A stretch of 64,000 nt of DNA from Adenophora triphylla var. japonica (GCA_022495995.1 JAFEMH010000738.1:62001-126000); one strand, 5' to 3'; shown: positions 23,640 to 37,411, counted from the first letter of the stretch. Translations and numbers: made by a program. The notes: a model not told the origin generated them from the sequence alone.

Positions 23640-26600
23640 CTTAAGTACTTAGGATCATCTTGACTGCCATCCAATGGTTCTCATCACAGATCGATTGGTA
23701 TCGACTCATCATGCTTATAGCATACGAGACGTCGAGTCTAGTACAAATCATGGCATACATGATGCATCCAAGTGCCGCAGCATATGGAACTTCATTCATT
23801 CCCTTTTGCTCATCAGTTGTCATAAGACAATGAATATTGCTAAGAGAAATACCATGACCCATTGACAAGCTACTCTTCTTAGACTCTTCTAAGAATCTTG
23901 TCAATGTGAACACTTTGACTCAAACCAATTTATCCTTCTAGATCCATCTCTATAGATCTTGATGCCAAGGATGTAAGCGGCTTCACCCATATCTTTCATT
24001 GAGAAACCTTTCCTTGACCAAGACTTAACAGTCTTAAGTGTCGGAACTTGTTTTTCCAATGAGTAAGATATCATTGTAATAAACAATAGAAATAATACCA
24101 TGCTCCCACCGAATTTCATGCATACACAAGATTCATCTTCGTTCTTGATAAAGTCAAACTCTTTGACCAATTCATCAAAACGAAGATTCCAATTCCTTGA
24201 AGCTTGCTTCAATCCATCTCATGGATCTTTGCAACATGCATACTCTATTAGAGTTTCTTGGATCGTCAAACTATTCGGGTTGTGTACTATACACATCCTT
24301 AATAATCTTTCCATTTAAAGAAAGTCGTTTGACATCCATTTGTCATATCACATAGTCACAATATGTGATAATGGCAATTGAAATTCTAACAGACTTCGAC
24401 ATTGTAACTGGCGAAAAAGTTTCAACATAGTCAATACTATGAATTAACCTAAATCCCTTTGCTACAATCCTTAGTCATGAAAGTATACACCTTCACATCC
24501 ATGTCGGTCTTTGAAGACCTACTTGCACCCTTTAGTTTTTACACTTTTAGGTAGCCCAATCAAGTTCCAAACTTGATTGTTAAACATGGATTGTAATTTG
24601 GATTCCATGGTTCCTAACCATTTATCCAAATTAGGAGAGGACATCGCTTCTTGATAGCAAGTAGGATCGTCATTCTTAATGACTTCCACTTCATCACTTT
24701 CCGCAACGAGAAATCACTATTTCTTGAGTTCGGATCGTAACCTATCCAATCTACGATGAACTTGTGCATCTTGAACCGGTTTTACAACTCCTTTGTGAAC
24801 TTGGTTCTATCTCTACTCTTGGTTCCATTCTTCTTTCAAGATTAATTTTACTCCCACTAGATTCTTTATTGAGAAACTATTTCTCAAGAAACAAATCGTG
24901 TAGAGCAACAAACATTTTGTTCTCTTTGTGATTGTAAAATCAATATCCGAAAATAACCTTGTCAGATTTGGTGCTAACTTATAAGTCTCTTTACATAAGA
25001 TTCGCAACCCCAAATCTTCATGAAAGACAAACTAAGTTTTCTTCCATGCCACATCTCATGTGGGGCCTTAGGAACCGATTTAGTAGGGACTCGATTCAGT
25101 GTAACCGCATTATTTCTAATGCATATCCTCAAAAGGAAATAGGAAATAGGAAAGTCTGATTGACACATCATCGAATGAACCATGTCCACCAAGGTTCAAT
25201 TCCTCCTTTCAGACACACCATACAATGTGGTGTTCCGTGTGGAGTCAACTTTGAAACGATTTCATAGTTTTGAGATGATTGTCAAATTCTTGGCTCAAAT
25301 ATTCATTACCTCGATCCAATCGAAGTACTTAATAGTTTTGCCAAGTTGTTTTGTACTTCATCTTTGAAATGTTCGAAACATCTCAAACGATTCACCTTTG
25401 GACTTCATCAGATAGACATAGTCATATCTAGATAAGTCTTTAGCGAAATGTGATGAAATACCAAAATCTTCCCCTAGCAATGCTGCTTAATAGTTCACAT
25501 TCATCTTATGTATAATGACCAATAAGTCACTAGCCCTCCCACTACTTTAGTGTAGGGTGGTTTGGTCGATAATCCCAATAAATAAGATCCACATTCCTCA
25601 AATGATTCATGGTCATATGAGTCTAAAAGTCCATGTTAATGGAGTTTAGATATATGTTTCTTATTTATTTGACCAAGCCGGCAATGCCATATAAACGCTT
25701 TGTTCATATTGTTCGGTTTAGATTTCCCATTTATATCATAGATATCTTCAATATTATTTTGTTTCTCATCATCAAGGATATGAAGACCATTCAATGACAT
25801 ATGCATTACAATAAGGCATATCATTAAATAAATATAAAACTTCTTATTGAAAATAAGAAAATTATATCCTTCATCATCCATTTAAGAAACATAAATAATA
25901 CTCCTACTCAAATTCGGAACGTAGTCATACTTGTTCAAAACAAGTACTACTTCACAAGGCAAAGTGACTTCATAAGTCCCTTATGGCTAATGTTGCAACT
26001 CTTGCTCCATTCCCATGCTTAGGTTTAATTTACCTTATTTGAGTGGCTTTCTATTCTTTGTTCCTTGCACATTTAAACAAATGTGGGATCCAATCCGTAT
26101 CATATACCCAAGAACAAGAAATCGAATGGAAAATATCTATCATATAGATACTTGAAGTAGTAGCAATCATATTGCCCTTCTTCACCTTTTAGGCCTTCCT
26201 AATAAGCCTTGCAACTTTGCTTTCAATGACAATCTTATTGCAATGATAGCAAAAAGCATCCTTTTGAGACACTTTGGGTTTATCCTCTTCGGCTATGACA
26301 ACATTTGTCCTAGGTTTAGCAACTTTTGCTTTACCTTCTTTTCCTTCCTTTATGAACCCTTTTATTGTGTCAACCATTAACACAATTTGCGGATTGCTCC
26401 TTCTTTCATCTCATGAATTAAGAGCCTTCACCACAACATATATCTTTTGCCTAGCATGCACTTAGAACATTTCCCCTTTTGCGTTATGCTAGAACAGAAG
26501 AATAGTTATCATGTAATCAAGGTTCTTCACAAGAGCCTTTAAACATGATGGCAAATACAAGGCAAGCAATATTGTCAGAATCATCAATATGTTTCTAATG

Positions 26601-26930
26601 TTGCTTCCTTATTTGCCCTTTGCAACATTTGCAGTGGGTTCAATAGGAACGGATTCGTCAAGAACGTACACATTTACCCAAGAACCATTCTTTAGGCTTC
26701 TGATCCAATCAAAATTAAATGTATCATTCATTTCGAACTTTGTCCTTCATAAGGACGAATCGCAATTATCATTATGTAATGCTACTTCTACAACAAAATA
26801 TACAAATTATATGAACACATATCAATATCAACACATTTATCATTTAAGAGCAAATAATGTATTTTACAAATACTCCCATTAAATCATACACCTTCCAATG
26901 CAAATAAGCATAATATGCATTTAATGGGCT
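23640..26930 (-). pseudogene. Copia gag-pol, internal unit 2 (dead)
   Basis: Same order as unit 1. A zinc-knuckle start (FCYHCNK) is at 26383-26189, and the pre-integrase domain is at 25881-25636 (FIWHCRLGQINKKHISKL). Integrase is at 25192-24974 (HEMWHGRKLSLSFMKIWG), and reverse transcriptase is at 24212-23901 (LGIKIYRDGSRRINWF). The RNase H junction lies at 23880-23641 (IMYAMICTRLDVSYAISMMS). Loss of one A in the YxDD region shifts the frame, so the catalytic motif is not read at all. Confidence 0.9.
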
Positions 26931-27138
26931 AAGATCCAACTTTAATTTAATCTCAAGTACGCTATGGCGCACCGCTCAAGATTAAACTAAATTAGGTAGA
27001 AAAACATCAATCATATCGTATATGACTCTTAGGACTAAGATCCATCTTTAATTTAATCTCAAGTACGCTATGGCGCACCGCTCAAGATTAAACTAATTAG
27101 GTAGAAAACATCAATCATATCGTATATGACTCTTAGGA
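26930..27138. repeat. 106-bp tandem duplication in copia leader, unit 2
   Basis: Equivalent to 20271-20478, with copies starting at 26930 and 27036. Confidence 0.9.
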
Positions 27139-27976
27139 TCTTTTATGAGATTTATTTAAGACATCATATGTCTAAGCATATTTTAATCTCATCTTATGCC
27201 TTGGGTCCAAAACCATTTTGATAACCCAATTAAGTTCATTCATATTAAACGTATAGGAACCACCATTTCCTCATCTTGCTCGCAAACGGAATAGAATCAA
27301 AGTACCTTGCTATGGCAAGCCCACCCAAAACTATCCGAGTGGTCTCAAGTGTTTAATCATGAATTGGCATAAAAGAACTTAAAAGTTAAATGAAGGTTCT
27401 TTAAGGTAGATTATAAGCATATCAAGAAAGATAGTCATAATCATGCACTGTAAGTTCCCGTGAAGATAGGTGAGCCACAAGGACTACTTAAGTACCAACT
27501 CTTCCTTAGACAGAACTCTCCTAGTCATGCACAATTAGAAATCAACTCTGATTTGGCAACATAATCACTACCTTTTATAAACAATTAGTTTCCTTTTAAA
27601 ATTTCGCGTAATTATGACTTGTTTCCATAAACAATCATAAAATCCAAAATTTACAATGTCTAAATCTAAACATATTAGGAAACTATAATGCAATGTTTCA
27701 ACTAAACATTTTAGGAAATCACAATTCAATGTTTCAACTAAACATCTAATAAAATTCTTAACACTTAAGAACAAATAATTCATGCATCGCAACAATTAAT
27801 AAAAACACATTTGAATTAATTAAGCATGCATCATAAACAATGAATTAATCTAGCATAGCCCTATAAATTTTATTTTCAAATTTATAGCATCCAGATTAAG
27901 ACATAAAACATCTCGTATTGCAAACACAATCATAGATTAGCGTAAAAATTAAACAAACCGATTCTCGCCTGCATTT

Positions 27977-28089
27977 GGCTTATTATGTCGCGTGACATAA
28001 CTAGCCAGGCTAGTTATGTCGCGTGACATAACCGGCCAGATTACTGCATTTCCTCCTTTGGCCTACTATGTCGCACGACATAGGTAGCC
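27977..28089. repeat. Three palindromes in copia leader, unit 2
   Basis: Copies at 27977-28006, 28008-28037 and 28060-28089. The first two are separated by a single base here, against three in unit 1. Confidence 0.9.
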
Positions 28090-28320
28090 AGCGCAGGATT
28101 TCCGCATTTCAATCAATTCAGATTACATGCAATTAAATCATATAAAACAACCCTTTTACAGTATTTAATTCAACATAATTCGAAAACGATTTTCACATTG
28201 TTTCACATAAACAATCAAAATTTATCGCATACAAAACATGCAACGAACATATAAACAATTTATATAATCATTCTAGCATGTTAATTCAAACTTAACCATA
28301 CGAACGGGGCTCGATACCAC

Positions 28321-29743
28321 CGTTGGGTTTTATGGGTCCATGCGCAGCCGGAATTAAGCATAAAATTAACACAAAACCCAAGCCCTAAGATCCGTTCTAT
28401 ACGATTAAATTGAATTGCTATGAGATAGAATTTACCAACCTAAATTGCTTTCCGGTCTTGAGCTATCGAACGGATAATTATGTGATTCGTAATCACAAAC
28501 TTTTGATCTTCAAATCTTCGAATCTTCAACTCCTTTGGATCTTCGTATTTGAACTCTAGGTCTTTGATTTGTTTGAACAAAACTAAGACCCTCTTTTGGT
28601 AATCCACACAAATATGAATGTCGAGAACAATTCTCGGGTTGGGAATTGCTAGATTCCTAAAACTTATGGAAGAATATTGAGAGTATTTTGTTATGATTTT
28701 CCCTTGAAAATTTCGGCCGTACCTGTGGTTGACAGACCTCACATATTTATACTACTTTAGTGTAAATATGTTTCCTAATCGAATTAGGAGAACAGTGTCA
28801 AAAACGCGTTCGTGGCTAGTTATGTCGCGCGACATAAGTAGCCGTGGCTAGTTATGTCGCGTGACATAACTAGCCGCTGGCTAGTTATGTCGCGTGACAT
28901 AAGTTGCCAAATACGTAAACTCTCAATCATTCTTCCCTTGGTTCAACCAACTCATTCTATTTGTGTGTGACCCAATAGGATTGTATTATGTTGGCAATGA
29001 GTCCGATCATATCGACCCTCATAAGACATAAGCGGACTCTAGCAAGCCATTATGTCTACCCAAATAACACAACGTAAGAGTTCACGTTTCCAATGGTACA
29101 CTTCCATTTTTCCCTTTGTCTCACGATGTTATATTGAACACAAGTCATGGTCCACGTCAACTTGTATTTGTTCAATGCTTTCTCGATCTTGAGTATAATG
29201 ATAGTCCAATCATATTGGGGTGTGGCCACACGCTTTCATCATTATCACTCATCGAGGGGCCCAAGCAAAACATCTCTCTTTCGAGGGACAAATTCCATCT
29301 TGACTTATCATCCTTCCCATCATGAATCCGATCATGCCAAAGATAGCCTTTATAGATATCGTGTTAAGATACCGTTTGACTAAAATCAAACATAACTTTC
29401 ATCATATGTAAGGTCATGATAATCTCAGATCTAGGGACTAAATGAAGTGACCATATGAGATTTAATTATGACATTTGATCATGACATAAACCTCATACGG
29501 GTCAAGTCCTGCCACTTGTTCTCTAACAAGTACCCATAATTTCAATGTGCATCTCTATGCATATAATCATCATATGATTATCCATTGACAATTATACTAA
29601 TTATTCTCTTAATAATTAGGGACGGAGATTATTACAATAAATATGCAAACTATATAATAATCAAATAATAAACATAAACGATAAAGATGATACATAACGG
29701 TTTTCGCTAAACATAACTAAAGCCTAGTGGCATTACACCAACA
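28321..29743 (-). repeat. Copia LTR 3 (shared by units 2 and 3)
   Basis: 1423 bp. The left end reads CGTTGGG instead of TGTTGGG, one of many changes at CTG/CAG words. Palindromes are at 28814-28843, 28846-28875 and 28879-28908. Confidence 0.95.
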
Positions 29744-30289
29744 GCCTCCCACTTGCACTAGGCTCCATTTATGTATCGAATACTCATGGATCTAACATGC
29801 CCACCATGCTTCTGCCTATGCGAGGGTCTTTGTAAGTGAATCCCTTATGTCATCATCGGTTGATACTTTGTATATCTTAACGTCTTCTCATTCTTTATGA
29901 ATTCCTCGAAGAACGTCTAAGTGAGTGTTTGGATCGCTGTTGTGACCTTGGTTCCATTGTTTGCACAAGTGGCACCACTATTTGTCATAACAAAAGTTTC
30001 ACCGATTAGTGATACTTGGGAAAACCTTGAGTGTTTCCAAAACACTAAATGAACTTTTGATCCAAACCGCCTCTTTTAGCCACATCATATGTTGCTAAAA
30101 TTCGGCCTTAGTAGTAGAATCGACTACAATTTCGCTTGGAACTCTTCCAATCAAAATTGCACCTCTAATAAGCATAAACACAAATCCTAATTGCGATTTT
30201 AAAATAACTTTGTTAGTTTGGAAGCTAGCACCTATGTAACCCTTACAACAAGATTAACTTCCAATCTTTCAAATCCCAAGAACGTATCC

Positions 30290-33200
30290 TTAGTTCTTCT
30301 TAAGTACTTAAGGATCATCTTGATCGCCATCCAATGGTTCTCAACAGATCGTATTGGTATCGACTCATCATGCTTATAGCATATGAGACGCCGAGTCTAG
30401 TACAAATCATGGCATACATGACAGATCCAAGTGCCGCAAAGCATATGGAACTTCATTCATTCCCTTTTTGCTCATCGCTGTCATAAGACAATGAATATTG
30501 CTAAGAGAAATACCATGACCCATTGACAAGCTACTCTTCTTAGACTCTTCTAAGAATCTTGTCAATGTGAACACTTTGACTCAAACCAATTTATCCTTCT
30601 AGATCCATCTCTATAGATCTTGATGCCAAGGATGTAAGCGGCTTCACCCATATCTTTCATTGAGAAACCTTTCCTTGACCAAGACTTAACAAAGCCTTAA
30701 GTGTCGGAACTTGTTTTTCCAATGAGTAAGATATCATTGTAATAAAACAATAGAAATAATATTACGCTCCCACTGAATTTCATGCATACACAAGATTCAT
30801 CTTTGTTCTTTGATGAAGTCAAACTCTTTGAACAATTCATCAAAACGAAGATTCCAATTCCTTTAAGCTTGCTTCAACCCATCTCATGGATCTTTGCAAC
30901 ATGCATACTCTATTAGAGTTTCTTGGATCGTCAAACTATTCGGGTTGTGTACTATACACATCCTTAATAATCTTTCCATTTAAAGAAAGTCGTTTGACAT
31001 CCATTTGTCATATCACATAGTCACAATATGTGATAATGGCAATTGAAAATCTAACAGACTTCGACATTGTAACTGACGAAAAGGTTTACATCATAGTCAA
31101 TACTATGTATTAATCTAAATCCCTTTGCTACAATCCTTAGTCATGAAAGTATACACCTTCACATCCATGTCGGTCTTTGAAGACCTACTTGCACCCTTTA
31201 GTTTTTACACTTTTAGGTAGCCCAATCAAGTTCCAAACTTGATTGTTAAACATGGATTGTAATTTGGATTCCATGGTTCCTAACCATTTATCCAAATTAG
31301 GAGAGGACATCGCTTCTTGATAGCAAGTAGGATCGTCATTCTTAATGACTTCCACTTCATCACTTTCCGCAACGAGAAATCACTATTTCTTGAGTTCGGA
31401 TCGTAACCTATCCAATCTACGATGGACTTGTGCATCTTGAACCGGTTCCACAACTCCTTTGTGAACTTGGTTCCGTCTCTACTCTTGGTTCCATATTATT
31501 TTCGGGTTCTTGAACTTCTTTCAAGATTAATTTTACTCCCACTAGATTCTTTATTGAGAAACTATTTCTCAAGAAACAAATCGTGTAGAGCAACAAACAT
31601 TTTGTTCTCTTTGTGATTGTAAAATCAATATCCGAAAATAACCTTGTCGATTTGGTGCTAACTTATAAGAGACAAGTCTCTTTACATAAGATTCGCAACC
31701 CCAAATCTTCATGAAAGACAAACTATGTTTTCTTCCATGCCACATCTCATGTGGGGCCTTAGGAACCGATTTAGTAGGGACTCGATTCAATGTAACCACA
31801 TTATTTCTAATGCATATCCTCAAAAGGAATTAGGAAATAGGAAAGTCTCGATTGACACATCATCGAACGAACCATGTCCTACAAGGTTCAATTCCTCCTT
31901 TCGTACACACCATACAATGTGGTGTTCCGGTGGAGTCAACTTTGAAACGATTTCATAGTTTTGAGATGATTGTCAAACTCTTGGCTCAAATATTCATTAC
32001 CTCGATCTAATCGAAGTACTTAATAGTTTTGCCAAGTTGTTTTGTACTTCATCTTTGAAATGTTCAAAACATCTCAAACGATTCACCTTTTGGACTTCAT
32101 CGATAGACATAGTCATATCTAGATAAGTCTTTAGTGAAATGTGATGAAATACCGAAGTCTTCCCCTAGCAATGCTACTTAATAGTTCACATACATCTTAT
32201 GTATAATGACCAATAAGTCACTAGCCCTCACACTACTCTTAGTGTAGGGTGGTCTGGTCGATAATCCCAATAAATAAGATCCACATTCCTCAAATGATTC
32301 ATGGTCATATGAGTCTAAAAGTCCGTGTTAATGGAGTTTAGATATATATTTCTTATTTATTTGACCAAGCCGGCAATGCCATATGAACGCGTTGTTCATA
32401 TTGTTCGGTTTAGATTTCCCATTTATATTATAGATATCTTCAATATTATTTTGTTTCTCATCATCAAGGATATGAAGACCATTCAATGACATATGCAATA
32501 CAATAAGGCATATCATTAAATGAATATAAAACTTCTTATTGAAAATAAGAAAATTATATCCTTCATCATCCATTTAAGAAATGGAAATAATACTCCTACT
32601 CAAATTCGGAACGTAGTCATACTTGTTCAAAACAAGTACTACTTCACAAGGTAAAGTGACTTCATAAGTCCCTTATGGCTAATGTTGCAACTCTTGCTCC
32701 ATTCCCATGCTTAGGTTTAATTTACCTTATTTGAGTAGCTTTCTATTCTTTGTTCCTTGCACATTTAAACAAATGTGGGATCCAATCCGGTATCATATAC
32801 CCAAGAACAAGAAGTCGAAAGGAAAATATCTATCATATAGATACTTGAAGTAGTAGCAATCATATTGCCCTTCTTCACCTTTTAGGCCTTCCTAATATGC
32901 CTTGCAACTTTGCTTTCAATGACAATCTTATTGTAATGACAGCAAACTGCATCCTTTTGAGACATTTTGGGTTTAGCCTCTTCGGCTATGACAACATTTG
33001 TCTTAGGTTTAGCAACCTTTGCTTTACCTTTTTTTTTCTTCCTTTATGAACCCTTTTCTTCTGTCAACCATTAACACAATTTGCGGATTGCTCCTTCTTT
33101 CATCTCATGAATTAAGAGCCTTCACCACAACATACATCTTTTGCCTAGTTCGCACTGGAACATTTCCTTTATGCGGTGTGCTAGAACAAAAGAATAGTTA

Positions 33201-33620
33201 TCATGTGCTCAAGGTTCTTCATAAGAGCCTTTAAACATGGAGGCAAATACAAGGCAAGCAATATTGTCAGAATCATCAATATGTTTCTAATGTTGCTTCC
33301 TTATTTGCCCTTTGCAACATTTGCAATGGGTTCAATAGGAACGGATTCATCAAGAACGTACACATTTACCCAAGAACCATTCTTTAGGCTTCGATCCAAT
33401 CAAAATTATATGTTTCGTTCCTTTCAAACTTTGTCCTTCATAAGGACGAATCGCAATTATCATTATGTAATGCTACTTCTACAACAAAATATACAAATTA
33501 TATGAACACATATCAATATCAACACATTTATCATTTAAGAGCAAATAGTGTATTTTACAAATACTCCCACTAAATCATACACCTTCCAATGCAAATAAGC
33601 ATAATATGCATTTAATGGGC
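30290..33620 (-). pseudogene. Copia gag-pol, internal unit 3 (dead)
   Basis: The same fragments are recognisable: pre-integrase at 32573-32328 (FIWHCRLGQINKKYISKL), integrase at 31823-31569 (VPTKSVPKAPHEMWHGRK), and reverse transcriptase and RNase H between about 30900 and 30290. The reading frames are more broken than in units 1 and 2, and many breaks fall at altered CAG/CTG words. No continuous gag-pol frame exists. Confidence 0.88.
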
Positions 33621-33828
33621 TAAGATCCAACTTTAATTTAATCTCAAGTACGCTATGGCGCACCGCTCAAGATTAAACTAATTAGGTATAAAAACATCAA
33701 TCATATCGTATATGACTCTTAGGACTAAGATCCATCTTTAATTTAATCTCAAGTACGCTATGGCGCACCGCTCAAGATTAAACTAATTAGGTAGAAAACA
33801 TCAATCATATCGTATATGACTCTTAGGA
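33621..33828. repeat. 105-bp tandem duplication in copia leader, unit 3
   Basis: Copies start TAAGATCCA at 33621 and 33726, as in the other units. Confidence 0.9.
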
Positions 33829-34474
33829 TCTTTTATGAGATTTATTTAAGACATCATATGTCTAAGCATATTTTAATCTCATCTTATGCCTTGGGTCCAA
33901 AACCATTTTGATAACCCAATTAAGTTCATTCATATTAAACGTATAGGAACCACCATTTCCTCATCTTGCTCGCAAACGGAATAGAATCAAAGTACCTTGC
34001 TATGGCAAGCCCACCCAAAACTATCCGAGTGGTCTCAAGTGTTTAATCATGAATTGGCATAAAAGAACTTAAAAGTTAAATGAAGGTTCTTTAAGGTAGA
34101 TTATAAGCATATCAAGAAAGATAGTCATAATCATGCACTGTAAGTTCCCAGAAGATAGGTGAGCCACAAGGACTTCTTAAGTACCAACTCTTCCTTAGAC
34201 GTAACTCACCTAGTCATGCACAATTAGAAATCAACTCGATTTGGCAACATAATCACTACCTTTTATAAACAATTAGTTTCCTTTTAAATTTCGCGTATTT
34301 ATGACTTGTTTCCATAAACAATCATAAGATCCAAAATTTACAATGTCTAAATCTAAACATATTAGGAAACTAAATATCATGTTTCAACTAAACATTTTAG
34401 GAAATCACAATTCAATGTTTCAACTAAACATCTAATAAAATTCTTAACATGTAAGAACAAATAAAACATGCATC

Positions 34475-34694
34475 GCAATAATTATTAAAATCATATTTTA
34501 ATCAATTAATCATGTATATCAATGAATCAATCTATCGCGGACTTATAAACTCAATTTTATAACATCCAGATTTTCATATACATAGCAATAATTATTAAAA
34601 TCATATTTTAATCAATTAATCATGTATATCAATGAATCAATCTATCGCGGACTTATAAAACTCAATTTTATAACATCCAGATTTTCATATGAAC
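34475..34694. repeat. 110-bp tandem duplication unique to unit 3
   Basis: GCAATAATTATTAAAATCAT starts at 34475 and again at 34585. The repeat runs to CATCCAGATTTTCATAT each time. Units 1 and 2 have no second copy. Confidence 0.9.
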
Positions 34695-34754
34695 ATATCG
34701 ATTGTAAACACAATCACGTAATAGCGTAAAAATTGAACAAACCGATTTCGCCTT

Positions 34755-34853
34755 GGCTTATTATGTCGCGTGACATAACATGTCGCGCGACATAACCGGC
34801 CGCATTACTGCATTTCCTCCTTTGGCTTAATATGTCGCACGACATAGGTAGCC
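34755..34853. repeat. Palindromes in copia leader, unit 3 (rearranged)
   Basis: The first two palindromes are fused into 34755-34801 by loss of the arms between them, leaving two centres (GTCGCGTGAC and GTCGCGCGAC). A third copy is at 34824-34853. Confidence 0.85.
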
Positions 34854-35084
34854 GTCGCAGATTTCCGCATTTCAATCAATTCAGATTACATGCAATTAAA
34901 TCATATAAAACAACCCTTTTACGTATTTAATTCAACATAATTCGAAAACGATTTTCACATTGTTTCACATAAACAATCAAAATTCTATCGCATACAAAAA
35001 CATGCAACGAACATATAAACAATTTATATAATCATTCTAGCATGTTAATTCAAACTTAACCATACGAACGGGGCTCGATACCAC

Positions 35085-36508
35085 CGTTGGGTTTTATGGG
35101 TCCACGCAATGAATTAAGCATAAAATTAACACAAAACCCAAGCCCTAAGATCCGTTCTATATGATTAAATTGAATTGCTATGAGATAGAATTTACCAACC
35201 TAAATTGCTTTCCGGTCTTGAGCTATCGAACGGATAATTATGTGATTCGTAATCACAAACTTTTGATCTTCAAATCTTCAATCTTCAACTCCTTTGGATC
35301 TTCGTATTTGAACTCTAGGTCTTTGATTTGTTTGAACAAAACTAAGACCCTCTTTGGTAATCCACACAAATATGAATGTCAAGAACAATTTCTGGTTGGG
35401 AATTGCTAGATTCCTAAAACTTATGGAAGAATATTGAGAGTATTTTTGTTATGATTTTCCCTTGAAAATTTCTACTGCACCTAAGAGGTTAATGCACCTC
35501 TCATATTTATACTACTTTAGTGTAAATATGTTTCCTAATCGAATTAGGAGACCAGCTGTCATCAAAATCGCTCGCAAGCTAGTTATGTCGCGCGACATAA
35601 GTAGCCAACAAGAGTTATGTCGCGTGACATAACTAGCCAGCCGGCTAGTTATGTCGCGTGACATAAGTTGCCATATACGTAAACTCTCAATCATTCTTCC
35701 CTTGGTTCAACCAACTCATTCTATTTTGTGTGTGACCCAATAGGGATTGTATTATGTTGGCAATGAGTCCGATCATATCGACTCCTCATAAGACATAAGC
35801 GGACTCTAGCAAGCCATTATGTCTACCCAAATAACACAACGTAAGAGTTCACGTTTCCAATGGTACACTTCCATTTTTCCCTTTGTCTCACGATGTTATA
35901 TTGAACACAAGTCATGGTCCACGACAACATGTATTTGTTCAATGCTTTCTCGATCTTGAGTATAATGATAGTCCAATCGTATCAGCGTGGCCACACGCTT
36001 TCATCATTATCACTCATCGAGGGGCCCAAGCAAAACATCTCTCTTTCGAGGAACAAATTCCATCTTGACTTATCATCCTTCCCATCATGAATCCGATCAT
36101 GCCAAAGATAGCCTTTATAGATATCGTGTTAAGATACCGTTTGACTAAAATCAAACATAACTTTCATCATATGTAAGGTCATGATAATCTCAGGTCTAGG
36201 GACTAAATGAAGTGACCATATGAGATTTAATTATGACATTTGACCATGACATAAATCTCATACGGGTCAAGTCCAGTCACTTGTTCTCTAACAAGTACCC
36301 ATAATTTCAATGTGCATCTCTATGCATATAATCATCATATGATTATCCATTGACAATTATACTAATTATTCTCTTAATAATTAGGGACGGAGATTATTAC
36401 AATAAATATGCAAACTATATAATAATCAAATAATAAACATAAATGATAAAGATGATACATAACGGTTTTCAGTTAAACATAACTAAAGCCTAGGGCATTA
36501 CACCAACA
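35085..36508 (-). repeat. Copia LTR 4
   Basis: 1424 bp, left end CGTTGGG, right end CACCAACA. It is the 5' LTR of unit 3 on the minus strand. Palindromes are at about 35577-35606, 35611-35638 and 35643-35672, the middle one with a damaged left arm. Confidence 0.95.
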
Positions 36509-36754
36509 TCCATGGGTCATTTATCTCTCCTCCCGTCTGGTAATTCCCTGCCATCAGCAATACTATTAGATCGAGTCAGTCTCGCATGATGACGCTGAGG
36601 AGGAGGGAGGCAAGCTAGCATTCCCGGTGTTGCCAGACAAGGCGTTGGTGTTGTCATTCACTTCATCAATTCATCTAAGCGCCAAAGAACATGTCCGTCC
36701 GGGGTTACCATGGTCATGGATTGAAAAAGAACTTCGAGGTCAAGCTACGCACGA
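36509..36754 (-). mobile_element. Gypsy internal leader, cut by the copia array
   Basis: On the minus strand this follows the PBS at 36755-36772, so it is the start of a gypsy internal region. It is broken off at the copia LTR 4 border. No gag domain is reached. Confidence 0.5.
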
Positions 36755-36772
36755 GTTCCCGCAATGGAACCA
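36755..36772 (-). other. Gypsy primer binding site
   Basis: Minus-strand TGGTTCCATTGCGGGAAC lies beside the LTR end and matches the site at 2096 in its first nine bases except one. Confidence 0.55.
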
Positions 36773-36775
36773 AAC

Positions 36776-37411
36776 CGATGCCGCAGAAATGTGCTTATCA
36801 ATCTTCCTCCACGTGGCGTGACCGATCACCTGGCTCCTCGACTGGAAATCGAACTCACGACTAGCCTGGATGTGTCTCCGACTTAGACCCTCTGCGCGAG
36901 TAAGTATATGTATTGGAGAGCAAAAATGTATCAACAGATGATATTCAAATGACAAAATTGCAGTTACCTTATGACCGCTGTAGTGGTAATGTATTTATAG
37001 TTGGTGTAGACGGTATATTTGGCAGGGCTACATGAGCTCCGAGATTTGTGGGACAGTTATACACCATGTGAACGTGTCCCCGAACGGTCCCTGATTTGTA
37101 GGGAAGCAGTTATGGAAAGAGTAGAAGCACGTGCGCTCAGAATCGTTAGGTCGATACTTACTTGACAGTGTCAAGGTCGACGCTTGAAATTGGTCGACCG
37201 ACCGCGTAGAGCCGGATCGCACCCGAAATATAACTTGGATCATGAGGTTCGACTAAATTAGGTCGAAACCCAGTAGGTCGGACAATGAACTAAAGTCGAC
37301 GGATCAATATGATGGGCCTTGGGCCATGTGATCGTTGGGCCTAGCCCACTGAGAATGTGGTGGCCATAATGGTTTGAGGACTGGACTTTACTTGTTTGGC
37401 CCATCTCGACA
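36776..37411 (-). mobile_element. Ty3-gypsy LTR, minus strand
   Basis: The minus strand shares a series of phrases with the LTR at 60711-61336: GTCGAC...TTCATTGTCCGACC, a GGTCGACCTTGAC-like word, a CTATAAATAC promoter box and CTTACTCGCGCAGAGGGTCT (compare CTTACTCTCACGCCGGAGGG). Its end (GGCATCGG) lies just before a PBS. The left border in element sense, TGTCGAG at 37411, is tentative. Confidence 0.65.

Larger units (their letters stand above)
14963..36508 (-). mobile_element. Tandem Ty1-copia array: 4 LTRs, 3 internal regions
   Basis: Four LTR copies of 1421-1424 bp alternate with three internal regions of 5280, 5233 and 5341 bp. On the minus strand each internal region runs from a PBS-like TGGTATCAGAG (or a corrupted form) through gag, integrase, reverse transcriptase and RNase H to a polypurine tract (AAGTGGGAG), the Ty1-copia gene order. 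Adjacent units share one LTR. The 5 bp left of the array (TAGGG) and right of it (TCCAT) differ, so no target duplication is visible. The left flank is PMD pseudogene and the right flank is a gypsy leader. Confidence 0.93.

Noticed and set aside
15761..36068. Open frames MSHDVILNTSHGPRQ... present in all four LTRs and looking conserved.
   Set aside because: They are conserved only because the LTRs are copies of one sequence. The frames are short, sit inside the LTR on the strand opposite to gag-pol, and match no known protein.
36627..36821. Plus-strand frame continuing the PMD gene right of the copia array.
   Set aside because: The sequence is better explained as the leader and PBS of a minus-strand gypsy element. 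No PMD motif appears.
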